From: Prorocentrum cordatum
Taxonomy: Eukaryota > Sar > Dinophyceae > Prorocentrales > Prorocentraceae
Assembly (NCBI GenBank): GCA_963575745.1
Contig: CAUYUJ010006480.1
Span: forward strand, 110,001-174,000
DNA: 64,000 bases
Reading direction: 5' to 3'
Positions 23,681 through 34,600 of this stretch are shown one piece after another. Position 1 is the stretch's first letter. Each line of letters begins with the position of its first letter. The notes below the pieces were generated by a model that was given only the letters and a program-made list of their open reading frames with translations, did no database searches and was not told where the DNA came from. The position numbers and the translations under genes were made by a program.

Positions 23681-23701
23681 GGGGGCAGGATCGTTGATGT
23701 C
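22289..23701 (-). CDS. Terminal exon: 14 tandem 27-residue TSP3-like repeats and C-terminal tail
   Basis: 470 codons plus TGA, acceptor CTGAG|GACATC. Residues 1-16 finish a previous unit (DINDPAPMDPTCWTKP). Residues 17-393 are 14 near-identical units, CAVDxDGDGIMDVNDPAPKDPKCWEKA, each with a DxDGDG calcium loop, two Cys and one Trp. The tail (394-470) has two N-glycosylation sequons (NET, NKT) and ends CKEYPESAWCKDWLKK. All three minus-strand frames and a plus frame stay open because the unit is 81 bases, so shadow ORFs are expected. Unit 11 carries three one-base deletions that together keep frame. The role is probably a secreted, disulfide-rich calcium-binding protein (inference). Confidence 0.88.
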   Translation of the reverse strand, partial: DINDPAPMDPTCWTKPCAVDSDGDGVADVHDPAPKDPKCWEDACAVDTDGDGIMDVNDPAPKDPKCWGKACAVDTDGDGIMDVNDPAPKDPKCWEKACAVDSDGDGIMDVNDPAPKDPKCWEKACAVDTDGDGIMDINDPAPKDPKCWEDACAVDADRDGIMDVNDPAPKDPKCWEKACAVDTDGDGIMDINDPAPKDPKCWEDACAVDSDGDGIMDVNDPAPKDPKCWEKACAVDTDGDGIMDINDPAPKDPKCWEDACAVDADGDGIMDVNDPAPKDPKCWEKACAVDTDGDGIMDVNDPAPRIRSVGKACAVDSDGDGIMDVNDPAPKDPKCWEKACAVDTDGDGIMDVNDPAPKDPKCWEKACAVDSDGDGIMDLNDPAPHDPTCWELECSPAGLNKVRKPVPSKVYDDSGQDLNETEHVLPGNKTLTGDWREEWPVKEKETHDESISRICKEYPESAWCKDWLKK

Positions 23702-23719
23702 CTCAGAAAGCACCCCGAT

Positions 23720-24152
23720 CCACCCAATCCTGGTCCAGGCAGCCCGATCCGTCCCCAAATGGCGGAGCGCCCCGCTGAGTGAGGGCCAGATCCACCGCCC
23801 AGATCCCGATCGGGCGACGTAAGGGCCGGATCGGCGAAGCTGCCGAACTGCGGTGGGCCTCGTCCTCCTCTCACACCTCTGCCTACTCCTCCTCCTCCTC
23901 CTCCTCCTCCTCCTCCTCCTCCTCTGGCCTGACTGCCTCGCCCCCCCGGATGACCCGCCAGGAACGGTCCTGGCCAGGCCCAGGGACAGGGAGGCTCGGG
24001 CCTGAGGGCCATGGGTTCTCAGAGGGCTTTGCAGCTTTTTGGGCTTTCGCGGGAGGAGGCCGTGGCGATGGGCCAGGCCGCTCGCGCGGCCAAAGCGGTA
24101 GCAGCGTCAGCAGCGTCAGCAGCGTCAGCATCGTCAGCAGTGTCAGCAGCGT

Positions 24153-24210
<58 letters not shown>

Positions 24211-24750
24211 CCGAGTGTGACACCTTTAAGCCGCTGGCTCGAGCCCCTTGATTGGGGTCGTTCCCCCCTTTTCCTGCATGTCCAATGGGTCGCCCCCCTT
24301 GACAGCTTAAACTTGTGCCTCTGGCCTGAACTGCGGGCCCACGGTGCGGTCGTCTTTCAAGGGGTGCGCTTGGCGCAGTGACAAAGACTGCTCCGTGACC
24401 TCTCAAATCTCGACCGCCCCTTTGAGCGACCTTGGACTGGTCTGGAAGAGCACGCCTCCAGCCATCCGCACACAGGTCCGACGAGGACAGACCAAGGTGC
24501 TCCTGAGATTTTTGAGCCGGGGGTTGGTGGGCCGGGATCCGCCTGAAGTCAAGACCCGCCAGGCTTCACTACAGAGGGAAAGTACGGGGAACCATGAAGT
24601 GGGAGCTCGGAGCCCAGAAGTCGGGAACTGGGAACGTTGAACAGGGACTCACCTGGCAACTAGGAGGCGGGAGCTGGCGGGAACCGGGAACCTGGAACCG
24701 AGAATTCAGCATACCCACGGCGGTCTCAGCACACCTATCGGCTAACATGC
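23720..24750. other. Intronic DNA of the repeat-protein gene with CCT and AGC tracts
   Basis: A CCT run lies at 23886-23925. No other gene is seen. Confidence 0.5.
24085..24212. repeat. (AGC)n tract
   Basis: GTCAGCA hexamer-like words give way to a pure (AGC)n run. Confidence 0.9.
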
Positions 24751-24754
24751 AAGA

Positions 24755-25122
24755 GCTGCCCTAGGCAAGAGCGACCCTTGGTGCGCGGCTGGTCGACCCC
24801 TGCACGCAATGCGACAGCAACGGCCTGCGTGCTTCGCTTTGGCCCCCCGCGCCGCCCCCATTGAGGGTCCCGAAACGGTGCGGTGACAGACCGTGCAGTA
24901 ACCTCGGAATCCCCAACGACATCACCGCACGGTCCGTCACCGCAGCGTCTTGGGACCCTGGAGGCCCCAGCTGCCCGAGTCCTCCTCGGAGAGCGACCCG
25001 AGTCCCAAAACCGTGCGGCAACCCCGAGTCCCCACTGGCTCATTGCACGGTGTGGTCACCGCACCGTCAGGGAGCCCCCGACCCAAGGTCGCGCACCAGA
25101 GGTCACTCTGGCGAAGGGCCCC
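24755..25122. mobile_element. R8 element, second copy
   Basis: The left end CTGCCCTAGGCAAGAGCGAC and right end GCGCACCAGAGGTCACTCTG...GAAGGGCCCC match the 252-586 copy. The interior has extra palindromes built on ACGGTGCGGTGAC / GTCACCGCA. Confidence 0.5.
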
Positions 25123-25446
25123 TCCTACGCGCGGTTGGCCCCGCCCGAGGGCGTGGAGAGCGCCCCCATGTGCGTTGGAGGCGGCGCCGGGTGTTGAGGC
25201 CTCTGTGGAGCTACCCCGGGGACCTGTGGACGGCGGGCGGGACGACAGTAGACACATACAGCAAAAAAACTTGCAACATGAGATCTTGGGGCACAGTCGT
25301 CGTCGGGCTTTGAGGGTCCTGCGATGCCCAAGTGCTTCTGTGGGTCTCCGGGGTCAACCCGGGGATACGACATGTCCATGGGGTACCTGCTGGCAGGCCG
25401 ATTTCTTGTCTGATGTGCCTAAGTGTACGGCCAGGAGCTTTTGCTG

Positions 25447-25624
25447 AGCGTGTCGCGGCGGCGGCCCCGGCGACACGCTGTACCCTGCAAGCGGATAGCG
25501 CGTCGCTCCGCTCCGCGGGATGTGAGGCTTGGAAAAGGCTCGGGATGTTGATGCCTGGGGGATGGGACGTGATTAGCGTGTCACGCTGAAGCGTGGTGAA
25601 CCAGAACCAGCGGCGCGACACGCT
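25447..25624. mobile_element. 178-bp R2 element with perfect 10-bp terminal inverted repeats
   Basis: The ends are AGCGTGTCGC and GCGACACGCT. An internal pair (GCGACACGCT... GCGTCGC) adds a second hairpin. It lies within the intron between the 25861 exon and the terminal exon of the repeat-protein gene. Related copies are at 9715-9880 (same orientation) and 39425-39592 (opposite). Confidence 0.7.
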
Positions 25625-25860
25625 GGCCTAAGTTCCAGACCGTGCCTCCGGGGGCTGTGCGTGCACAGACCAGAGTCTTGCCCGTGCGGGTCGGGGGCAG
25701 CTGAGCCAACGACGTCACGCCCTTGCAGGTCCCTGCAGGCTCCCGACCCCATGACCCGGATGGATTTCGCAAAGTGTGTCCTGGGGGACAAAACGGGCCC
25801 CCGAACGTGACTCCTGGCGCTGGCGTCACGTTGACGATCATGGCTTTCTAAGCTGCTGTC

Positions 25861-25899
25861 CGTGACTCCATCTCCGTCGCTGTCCACTGCGCAGGTGGC
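25861..25899 (-). CDS. 39-bp TSP3-like mini-exon (ATCAVDSDGDGVT)
   Basis: Thirteen codons, phase 0, acceptor GTCAG|GCCACC, donor CACG|GACAGC (GA type). Joining 28432 to 25899 gives KCWQATCAVDSDGDGVT, and joining on to 23701 gives GVTDINDPAPMDP. Both match the repeat consensus of the terminal exon exactly. The upstream intron (about 2.5 kb) is almost entirely GAC/GAA/GGA microsatellite. The downstream intron (about 2.2 kb) contains two hairpin-type elements. Confidence 0.75.
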
Positions 25900-25977
25900 C
25901 TGACGACGACAATGACGACGACGGGCAACGAAGGACGACGGACAGTGGACGACGAAGAACAATGACAAACAACGAAC

Positions 25978-25999
25978 GACTGACGACGAAGACGACGAA

Positions 26000-26065
<66 letters not shown>

Positions 26066-26280
26066 TAGGCTACGACGACAGACGAGGGCCCCCTGAGGCC
26101 CCAGAGGCGTATGGAGGCGCAGAAAAAAATACAAAATAACACAACAAAAACTCGAACCTCGAGAGGCGACGACGACGACGGACGAGCACGACGACGACGA
26201 CGTCGACGACGGCGTCGACGACGATCGCGACGTCGACGACGACGCCGACGGACGACGAGCACGTCGACGACCAGCGACGA
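25978..26280. repeat. (GAC)n tracts
   Basis: A pure run 25999-26065, then interrupted GAC/GTC words to 26280. Intronic to the repeat-protein gene, about 80 bases above the 39-bp exon. Confidence 0.9.
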
Positions 26281-26399
26281 ACCACGGACAACGGAGCCCG
26301 ACGCAAACGGCTCCCAGAGGTCCCTGGAGAACTCCAGAGGCCTCAAGAGGCCAAAAAAAAGGGATGAACAACTTGAAACCTGTTAGCCAGCGTGGACCC

Positions 26400-27360
26400 C
26401 AAACAGCAAGTTATGGCACTGTGGATGTGTAAGCTATGTGGTGTGAGCGATTTGCTGCAGGCGATGTGGTGTAAGCTATGCGGTACAAGCTATGTGGTGC
26501 AAGCCCTGTGGTGCAATCTACGTGGTGCAAGCTACGTGGAGTAAGCTATGTGGTGACGCGGCAACGAGGCGGCATCGGGCGGCAACGTGGCGAGTCTTCG
26601 GCGGGCCCCCCAAGCGGTAACGAGGCGGCAACGGGCGGTAACGTGGCGAATCCTCGGCGGACCCCACAAGCGGCAACGAGGCGGCAACGGGCGGCACCGT
26701 GGAGGTGAAAGCTATGCGGTGTAAGCCATGTCGTGAAAGCTACGCTGAGTAAGCTATGTGGCGTGAGCTCTGAAAGTAAACACTGTGCGGTGTAAGCTCT
26801 GTGGTGAAAGCTGTGCGATGTAAGCTATGTGGCGTGAGCTACGACGAGTACTTAAGCTGTGCGGTGTGAGCTATGTGGTGCAAGCTGTGTGGTGTAAGCT
26901 ATGCGGTGTAATGTAAGCTTTGTTGTGGGCCGCGGGGCGGCCAAGAGGCGGTCACGGGCGGCGATGCGGCTAAACCTCGATATGCGATGCAGTACGCACA
27001 TGCGGTGCAAGGTAGGGTCGGCCACGGGCGGCAATGTATCGAAACTTCATCGGACCCACCCAGCGCACGAGGCGGCCACGAAGCGGCCACGGGCGGATGA
27101 GGCGGCCACGACACCGCCACGGGCGGCAAAATGGTGAACCCTTGCAGGACACGCCCAGCACACGAGGCGGCCGCGTGGTGAAAGAGATGCGGTGCAGGCT
27201 GGGAGGTGCAGACTGCACGGTGAAAAAACGTGGGAGAACCGGGCGGCGTGAGTTCCGTGGTGCGCTCTGCGCGGTGCACGCTGGGGCGGTGTACGCTGTG
27301 TGCGGCGTGCCCGTGTGAGAAGTCCTGCCAGCTACGTTGGGCGGCCACGGGCGGCCACGG
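26400..27360. repeat. Degenerate AAGCTATGTGGTG and GGCGGCAACG/GGCGGCCACG repeats
   Basis: Two word families alternate: GTAAGCTATGTGGTGCAAG and CGGCAACGAGGCGGCAACGG, the latter changing to GGCGGCCACGGGC after 26930. They lie within the intron between the 28432 and 25899 exons. Confidence 0.8.
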
Positions 27361-27436
27361 GGCGGCCACGCTCGGCCACGGGGTGGCCATGAAAACACTC
27401 CTCGGCGCGACCACGGGAGGGCCAGAAAAACCCAAT

Positions 27437-28344
27437 AAGAAGAAGAAGAAGAAGAGGAGAAGGAGGAGGAGGAGGAGGAGGAGGAGGAGGTGGAGGAGGA
27501 GGAGGAGGAGGAGGAGGAGGAGCCCCGAGAACAAGCACTGCTTGGGGAATCGTGACCCTCGAGGGGCGACGACGAAGAAGACCTGCGACCACGACGACGA
27601 CAGCGACGACTGGACGATGACGACGACGACGACGACGACGACTTCGACGACGACGACAACGACAAACACCGCGAAGACCACCACGACCACGACGACGACG
27701 ACGACGACGACCACGACCAGGACCACAACGACCACGACCACGACGACGAAGAGGACGAGGACGAGGACGAGGACAAGGATGACGACGCCCACGACCAAGA
27801 CAACGACTACGAACACGACGACGACGACGAGGGCGAGGACGAGGACGACAACGACCAGAACAACGACTACGACCACGACCACGACGACGACGACGACAAC
27901 AACGACCACGATGACGACTCGTTGGTGACGACGTCGACGACGACAACCGGACGACGACGACGACCACGACGACGACGACGAGCACGACGACGACAACGAC
28001 CACGACCACGACGGCCATGACCACGACCACGACGACGAAGACCAGCACCAGGACCACCACGACAACGACCACGACCACGACCACGACCACGACGATGAGG
28101 ACGAGGACGAAGACGAGGACGACAACAACGACCAGGACCAAGACAACGACCACAACAACGACGACGACCGTACGACGACGACGACGACGACCACGATCAC
28201 GACAACAACGACCACGACCAGGACCACGACGACGACGACGAGGACGAGGAAGAAGGCGAGGACGAGGACGAGGAAGAGGACGAGGACGAGGACGACGCTC
28301 GGCGACGCTCGACGACGACGGCAACGACCGACGGACGACCGATG

Positions 28345-28395
<51 letters not shown>

Positions 28396-28400
28396 CTCGG
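27437..28400. repeat. (GGA)n and long interrupted (GAC)n tract
   Basis: GGA run 27449-27522, then GAC/CAC/AAC/GAG words to 28400, directly beside the donor of the 28432 exon. Confidence 0.9.
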
Positions 28401-28431
28401 CGGCGATGACACCGACGGCGGCGCAGGTGGC

Positions 28432-28500
28432 CTGCCAGCACTTGGGGTCCCTCGGGGCGGGGTCCCTGCTGTCGGGGACGCCGTCCCCGTCGCTGTCGAC
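28432..28500 (-). CDS. TSP3-like exon, PAPxDPKCW type (VDSDGDG...KCWQ)
   Basis: 69 bases (23 codons) with a strong polypyrimidine acceptor (CCTTCCTCCCCCAG|GTCGAC) and a GC donor (GGCAG|GCCACC). It encodes VDSDGDGVPDSRDPAP, then RDPKCWQ, one unit of the 27-residue repeat found 14 times in the terminal exon. The donor region shares 14 bases (GCGCAGGTGGCCTG on the plus strand) with the acceptor region of the next exon at 25899. Upstream coding partners were not identified. Confidence 0.8.
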
Positions 28501-28740
28501 CTGGGGGAGGAAGGGGGCTGGGGCTTGAGGCTCGAAAACCGAAGCTTGAAATCCAATGTTTTGGGGCATTTCCTGGGCCTTCTGGAAGCTCCCCGTGGCC
28601 GCGCCGCTGGATCAGCATCAAAATTCTCATTCTACCGCACCCCGAGACGGATTCTGGGGTAGTCGCGCGCGAGTTGGCATTGGTTGTGGTTTGATTTGCT
28701 TACCGCAGGTTTGCGTCGTGTCGACCCAGGCGATGGTTCT

Positions 28741-28860
28741 TGACACCGCGGGGATCGTTCAACCTTGAACGATCGGCCGTTTCCAGAACGCCACATCGTT
28801 GAACATCGATCGATTCTGGGTCGCCGTCGGCGTTCAACATTGAACTCCGGCGGCGGGGTC
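28741..28860. repeat. R7 palindrome-rich repeat
   Basis: It contains GTTCAACCTTGAACGATCG and GTTCAACATTGAAC palindromes around TCGATCGATTC. Related to 45537-45640 (GTTCAACGTAGAACGATCG, GGTCGATTCCCGCC). It lies upstream of the 28500 exon. Confidence 0.45.
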
Positions 28861-29199
28861 GCCGCTGGTCGACACGACACGAACCTACCGTGTTCAGATT
28901 TTCTGGGAATCCTTCAATCTATGCTCCTGATTTCGGCCTCCTGGGGGCCTTCCTCGGGCCCTGGGACCCTCAGGAACGGATCCGGGACCAAGGACTGTCC
29001 CCTGGACGAGGCCTCCTCCTCCTCCTCCTCCTCCTCCTCCTCCTCCTCCTCCTCCTCCTCCTCCTTCCTCTCCTCCTGCGAGCTGCGATCTTCGGACCTC
29101 TGATCCCCACTGCTCATCCCCCTGCGAGCTGCAATCCGCAGACCTCTGATTCTCCCATCCTCCTCCTCCTGAGAGCTGCGAGCTCCTGACCCTTGGTTC

Positions 29200-29538
29200 C
29201 CATCCTTCCCCTCCTCCTCCTCCTCCTCCTCCTCCTCCTCCTCCTCCTCCTCCTCATCATCATCATCATCATCATCATAATCACTATCGTCATCACCATT
29301 GTCGTCATCATCATCATCATCATCATCAACAACAACATCATCAGCAGCATCATCATCGTCATCGTCATCATCATCATCATCGTCATCGTCACCACCACCA
29401 TCACTATCGTCATCATCATCAGCAGCATGATCATCAGCATCAGCATCAGCATCAGCATCATAACCATCACCATCACCACCACCATAGCCACCACCATCAC
29501 CATCACCACCACCATCACCATCACCATCACCTTCACCG

Positions 29539-29604
<66 letters not shown>

Positions 29605-30132
29605 GCAGCATCATCATCATCACCACACCCTCATCATCATCGTCATCATCACAACCGCCATCACCATCACAATTCCCGTCAGCATAACCATCATCACCGC
29701 CATCATCAGCATCATCATCATCGTCGTCATCATCAGTATCATCACCATCATCATTGTCATCGTCATCGTCATCGTCATCATCATCACCACCATCGTCATT
29801 ATCATCACCACTACCATCGTCATCATCACCACCACGACCATCCAAAACCATCATCATCACATAGAGCATCACCATCACCATCACCATCACCATTAGCATC
29901 AGCATCAGCATCAGCATCACCATCATCGTTATCATCACCATCGTCAACAGTATCACCATCATCATCAGCAATATCATCATCATCACCACTACCATCGTCA
30001 TCATCACCACCACGACCATCCCACACCATCATCATCACATAGAGCATCACCATCACCATCACCATCAGCATCAGCATCACCATCATCGTTATCATCACCA
30101 TCGTCAACAGTATCACCATCATCATCAGCAAT

Positions 30133-30206
<74 letters not shown>

Positions 30207-30347
30207 AATCATCATCATCATAAACATCATCATCATCGCCATCGGTATCGGCACCGTCATCATCATCATAATCATCATAATCAGCATCATCGTCATCATC
30301 ACTACTACTATCATCATCATCACCATCACCATCACCATCACCATCAC

Positions 30348-30437
<90 letters not shown>

Positions 30438-30470
30438 GAGCATCGTCATCATCATCATCATCATCAGTGT
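29200..30470. repeat. (CTC)n then 1.2 kb (ATC)n tract with internal 190-bp duplication
   Basis: ATC/ACC/GTC words throughout. 29800-29990 and 29990-30140 share a longer order (CACCACGACCATCC, ACATAGAGCATCACC, ATCGTCAACAGTATCACC), so part of the tract was duplicated as a block. Confidence 0.9.
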
Positions 30471-30601
30471 TCTCGCTCCCCGCAATTTGAAAGCATGTTG
30501 ACCGAAATGTCACCTCCACCATCACCACCACCTCGTTCTCCTCCCTCCTCCCTCCTCCCTCCTCCCTCCTCCCCTCCTCACCTCCCCTCTCTTCCTCAAA
30601 A

Positions 30602-30616
30602 CCGTCTTGGCTCAAA
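30602..30616 (+). other. Possible degenerate spliced-leader relic after a CTCC tract
   Basis: CCGTCTTGGCTCAAA has 12 of 15 matches. Like the clear relic at 56443, it follows a long pyrimidine tract (30537-30594). A GC-rich open frame with ATG at 30651 follows (MPGAPTARAAAPLEASRGTL) to a stop at 30986, not recognised. Confidence 0.3.
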
Positions 30617-30650
30617 CTCGTGCGCCGCCGGCCCCGCCGCCCCCGTACCG

Positions 30651-31390
30651 ATGCCGGGTGCGCCGACTGCCCGCGCTGCCGCGCCGCTGGAAGCCTCGCG
30701 AGGGACGCTCCTCGCGGCGCACGCTGCTGCCAGGCTCGCCGCTGCCACTGGGCAGCGCTCGGCCGTGTGGTTGATCTGTGCGGCCGAGGTCCTCCTCCGC
30801 GCGGCGATCGCGCTGCTTGCGGCGGTGCCTGCGGCCCCCGCGAAGGCCGGCGGCGTGGCCACCACGGTGGTGCCCTCGCGGCGTCGCCGTCCACGCGGCC
30901 GCGGGCGACGGGAAGGGCGCGGCCCCCACGCGCAAGCAGCCCGCGTTCGACGTGCTGGAGGTGGATGGAGGCGTGCCTGCTGGTGACGGCGTGCAGGCCG
31001 CGGGCTCCCCGGCCCACCCCCCTCGCCGCTCCCGCCCAGCGACTGGGCCGACTCGCTCCCCAATCGCGCGGCGAGCTGGGCGTCCAGCAGGGCGGCGCCA
31101 GGACCGCGAGGCCGCCCTCGGCGGCCAGGGTCAGGGCTACGGCAAGGTTCTTGGCATGAGAGGCGGCACTGTGCAGCAGCCTCCTGGGGAGCCCAGCGGT
31201 GGTGGTACCACCGCGGGTCCCTCGGAGATAGGTGGTTCGGAGAGCCTCGAGACGATCCAGCAACTGTCGGCGGCGCTGGCGGCGCGGCTGGAGACGCCCC
31301 ACGGTGACCTCCCACGCCTCCAGGAGGCGGCGACAGCGAGCTTTCACTCGCTATCCCCAGTCGAAATGGACATCTTCGTGGCCTTTTTGT
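30651..31390. other. GC-rich block with open frames on both strands, identity unknown
   Basis: A plus frame from 30651 to 30986 is rich in Ala. A minus frame from 31347 has helical, Arg/Leu-rich sequence (RCRRLLEAWEVTVGRLQPRR, LLDRLEALRTTYLRG). The composition looks more like coding DNA than the surrounding microsatellites, but I cannot choose a strand or a product. It lies between ATC-repeat DNA and the 31.6 kb CTG/CTC tract. Confidence 0.3.
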
Positions 31391-31619
31391 GACGTCGTGC
31401 TCGGTTCAGCGCTTCCGCCCCTCCTGATGGGCCTGGCCCCTGTCCTGATTGAGAAGTCGTGCTTCTCGCCGTGTGAGTTGTGGCCAGTGCAGCAAGGAGG
31501 TGCTGTTTTCATGGGGCTGTCACCCTCCGCCTTCCCTCCATTGGGGTGGGGCCGGATCCGTATATTTCGTGCTAGTCGGTACCGTCACTCGGCTCCGCTT
31601 TCAGTTTGCGTCTCTCCCG

Positions 31620-32130
31620 TCTCCTCCTCATGCTCTTGCTCCTGCTCCTCCACATGCTGTTGATGATGCTGCTACTGATGTTGCTGCTCCTGCTTCTGCT
31701 CCTGCTCCTGCTCCTGCTCCTCCTCCCGCTCCGGCTCGTCCTCCTCCTCCTCCTCCTCCTCCTCCTTCTCCTACTCCTCCACGCGCCGACGATGACGACG
31801 ACGACGATGACGACGACGACCACGGCCACAGCCACGGCCACGAAGACGACGACGACGACGACGACAACCACCACGCCTTCGACGACGACGACGACAACGA
31901 CGAGGACGAGGACGAGGACGACGAGAACAACAACACCACCAACAACAACAACGATGACAACGACGACGACGAGGACGACGACGACGACGACGGCGCACCT
32001 GGTCGCCCGCGCCCCTTTTCGTCATCATCTTCCCACGACCGCCGTTACCATCACCATCACCGTCATCACCACCACCATCACCATCGCTACCACCATCGTC
32101 GTCATCATCACCATCACCGTCTTCACCACC
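31620..32130. repeat. CTG/CTC, GAC and ATC tracts in series
   Basis: Three trinucleotide types follow one another (31620-31780, 31785-32000, 32035-32130). Confidence 0.85.
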
Positions 32131-32136
32131 ATCATC

Positions 32137-32497
32137 ATGAGTGGCCGTTCTCACGCGCTTGGCCAGGAGACTACTCTTTCTCAGGAGGAAGTGAGGCAGC
32201 CAAGCTTGCGGAGGGCATTGGCGGAACCGCAGAATCCGAGCCTCCAACCCCCTGAAAAGGGAAAAAGACAAAGTAGGCGAAACCAGGTTGCGGCACACTT
32301 TCTGGGAGCCAGGTGGGGGGGAGCTTGGGCCATAACGTTGCGCGGCCCCGCTCTTTTCACTCCCACATACGCCATTTTATCCAAAGAGCGACCGTTCTTA
32401 CACGCTGGGCGAGGAAATAATTTTCTCCGGAGGAAGTGGAACAACCACGGAGGGCATTGGCGGAGTCGCAGAATCCGAACCTCCAGCCCCCTGAACC
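32137..32497. repeat. Direct duplication of about 115 bp
   Basis: 32137-32255 and 32385-32497 share GGCCGTTCTCACGCGCTTGG-like starts, TCAGGAGGAAGTG / CCGGAGGAAGTGG, GGAGGGCATTGGCGGA and CCTCCAGCCCCCTGAA. The spacer is about 130 bases. Confidence 0.7.
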
Positions 32498-33189
32498 CGA
32501 CCGGTCAACTGGCCAACGGCCGCTTTTCATTATACAGATATACATATATCCCTACGTGCCTCCCAGTGACCCCCCCTCTTGGTGGGTATGTGAAGTGTGA
32601 TGTGAGTGTGCTGTGTGGGTGGTCCTATAGGTTCGTGATGTGTGTCTGTTCTGTGATGTGATGTGGGTACTGTGATGTGGTCGTGCTGTGATGTGATGTG
32701 GGTGCTGTGGTATGGTCTGTGATCTTGTGAAGTGTGTTATGTGCGTGTTGCCCGTGTATGGTTTTGCACTTCTTGTGGATGTGTTGTCAGGTTATGTAGG
32801 ATGTGTGGATGTGTGCTGTCTTGCGGTAGTTTTAAGCTCAGTTTCTAGCCCCACCTCCACATCCTCAGTACCCAATGCGCTATACCCCTTTATCTCTCAT
32901 CTTCTACCAACACCACCTCCTCTGATGCAGCTTAGCCCACGCCGCATTTTCTCCAGGAGCACTGAATGGGACTCTTCACAGGAAGTGCGCGGCGTTCACG
33001 CCATCTCTCTACTCATGTATCGCATTTGGTAAACACCATCACGGGAGACGCGCCTACCACCCACACAAAAAACACGAATACGTTCATTTTCTAGGGCCTT
33101 TTTTTGGAATGGTCTGATGTGAATGAGTATGCTGTGAGTGGGTCTGATGTGAATGAGTATGCTGTGAGTGGGTCTGAGTGAGTATGCTA

Positions 33190-33370
33190 TACGTGCACAT
33201 ACAACACATACACATACAGAAACACTTATACACACATACACATACATACGTACATATCTACATGCATACATGCATGCATGCATACATGCATACACACATG
33301 CACACAGGGAGGGGGTCACTGACAGGCACGGCGGGACATATATGTATATATACAATTCTATATATATAGT
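33190..33370. repeat. (CATA)n/(CATG)n simple repeats plus 30-bp tandem
   Basis: A 30-base unit (GGTCTGATGTGAATGAGTAT...) occurs about 2.3 times at 33112-33185, followed by ACATACATGCATGC-type tracts and a TATATA stretch. Confidence 0.8.
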
Positions 33371-34279
33371 CATCCGTATAGCGTGTATTAACTATCAAAT
33401 GATTGTTCCTTTGTGTAGCTTCGGTATGATTTTGCCCGATGACTATGCAGAGCTGCTTTGGGAAGGAAGCTGCGATAGTTGACCGATGAATAACACCAGG
33501 AGTTCCCCTTAATAACTCAATGTGAGGCTTGAGAGACTTCGAGCAAATCTTCCCGCAAACACACTGCAGGCCTGTACAGATGCCAGCGTTTCACGGAGCG
33601 ACGTGGGTACGTTTCCTCTAACCACTTTTGTACGGCACACGTATCGTCACAGAGTAGTCTGCGCAGGCGTGGTGAACGCCACATCAGATCTGGATATTCA
33701 TGTTCCCTGGCTGTCTAGAGCCACCTGGGTATTGTGACGTGTCGCCGGGCGTATGGCGCATGACCTGAGTAAAGAAAAGGTGAATATAACCACTGACGTT
33801 GAATTTGAGATGATGGGAAGCAGTAAATCCAGGAATCCCAAGGATACGTTCAGAATCCTAGAGACCAGGCCGTCTAGCGATAAACCAGGTAGTACATGGA
33901 GTGCCCAATCGCAAGGCCCCGACGGCGCCCCCGCGAATCCACCCCTTAACCGCGGAGTGACACGCGCGGGGGGGGGCCTGGCGGGCGCAGTTTCGGATAT
34001 CCAGGCAGAGCGCCGAGACTTCAGAAAGCTGCCGATGCCCCGGCCCCAAGTGAACAATTCCAGGACAATGGCCCCTCGGTCCCGGCGGGCTCTCGCGAGA
34101 AGGCGTTGGAGATAGCGCCTCGCCAGTCGGCCGCGGCGCGCCCCTGGCCGATCGCCGGAACCTCCGCGGAGGCCCCGACGCGACGATGGCCCCCGCGATC
34201 GCCGGCGCCGCCAGACGAGGCAGTGGGAGGCGGGATGGGGCTGGCGCCCGCCTGCTCCACCTGACCGCGCGCTCGGTTG

Positions 34280-34600
34280 ATCTCGGCAGCTGGGGCTGGG
34301 TCTTCTCGCGCAGCTCGGGGAACGAGCGACCGAGCTTCGCGATCACGCGGCTGGCCTCGTCGGCCCCGCGCCCCTCCATGCGCATGGAGTTGGCGCAGTC
34401 CACCGCCGCCGCGCCCAGCTCGGCCGCGCCCCCCCGGGCCGCGCTCGCCCGCCGGCAGCGCGCGAGTGAGAGGCGCGGGGTCCGCTGGCGCAGCTGCGCT
34501 GACCCAGGCTTCGCAGCGACCTTCTCCAGCGGGCGCCCTCGCCCTTCGCGGCCGCCCCCCGGGGCCGAGAAGCCCGCTCCTTCTTGAACTTCCCCGCTCT
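34280..34600 (-). CDS. Candidate exon, helical segment, unknown
   Basis: The minus frame encodes AAELGAAAVDCANSMRMEGR, then GADEASRVIAKLGRSFPELR and EKTQPQL, a plausible helical segment without stops in a GC-rich block (33.86-35.07 kb). The edges are unknown and other frames are open too. Confidence 0.25.

Noticed and set aside
22500-24012. Long ORFs on the plus strand and other minus frames over the 81-bp array
   Set aside because: The 81-base unit without stops keeps several frames open; only the DxDGDG frame has matching exons elsewhere.
27332-28630. Val-, Arg- or Ser-rich ORFs of 300-550 codons
   Set aside because: Translations of GAC/GGA microsatellite in an intron.
29114-30485. Met-, Asp- or His-rich ORFs
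   Set aside because: Translations of the ATC repeat.
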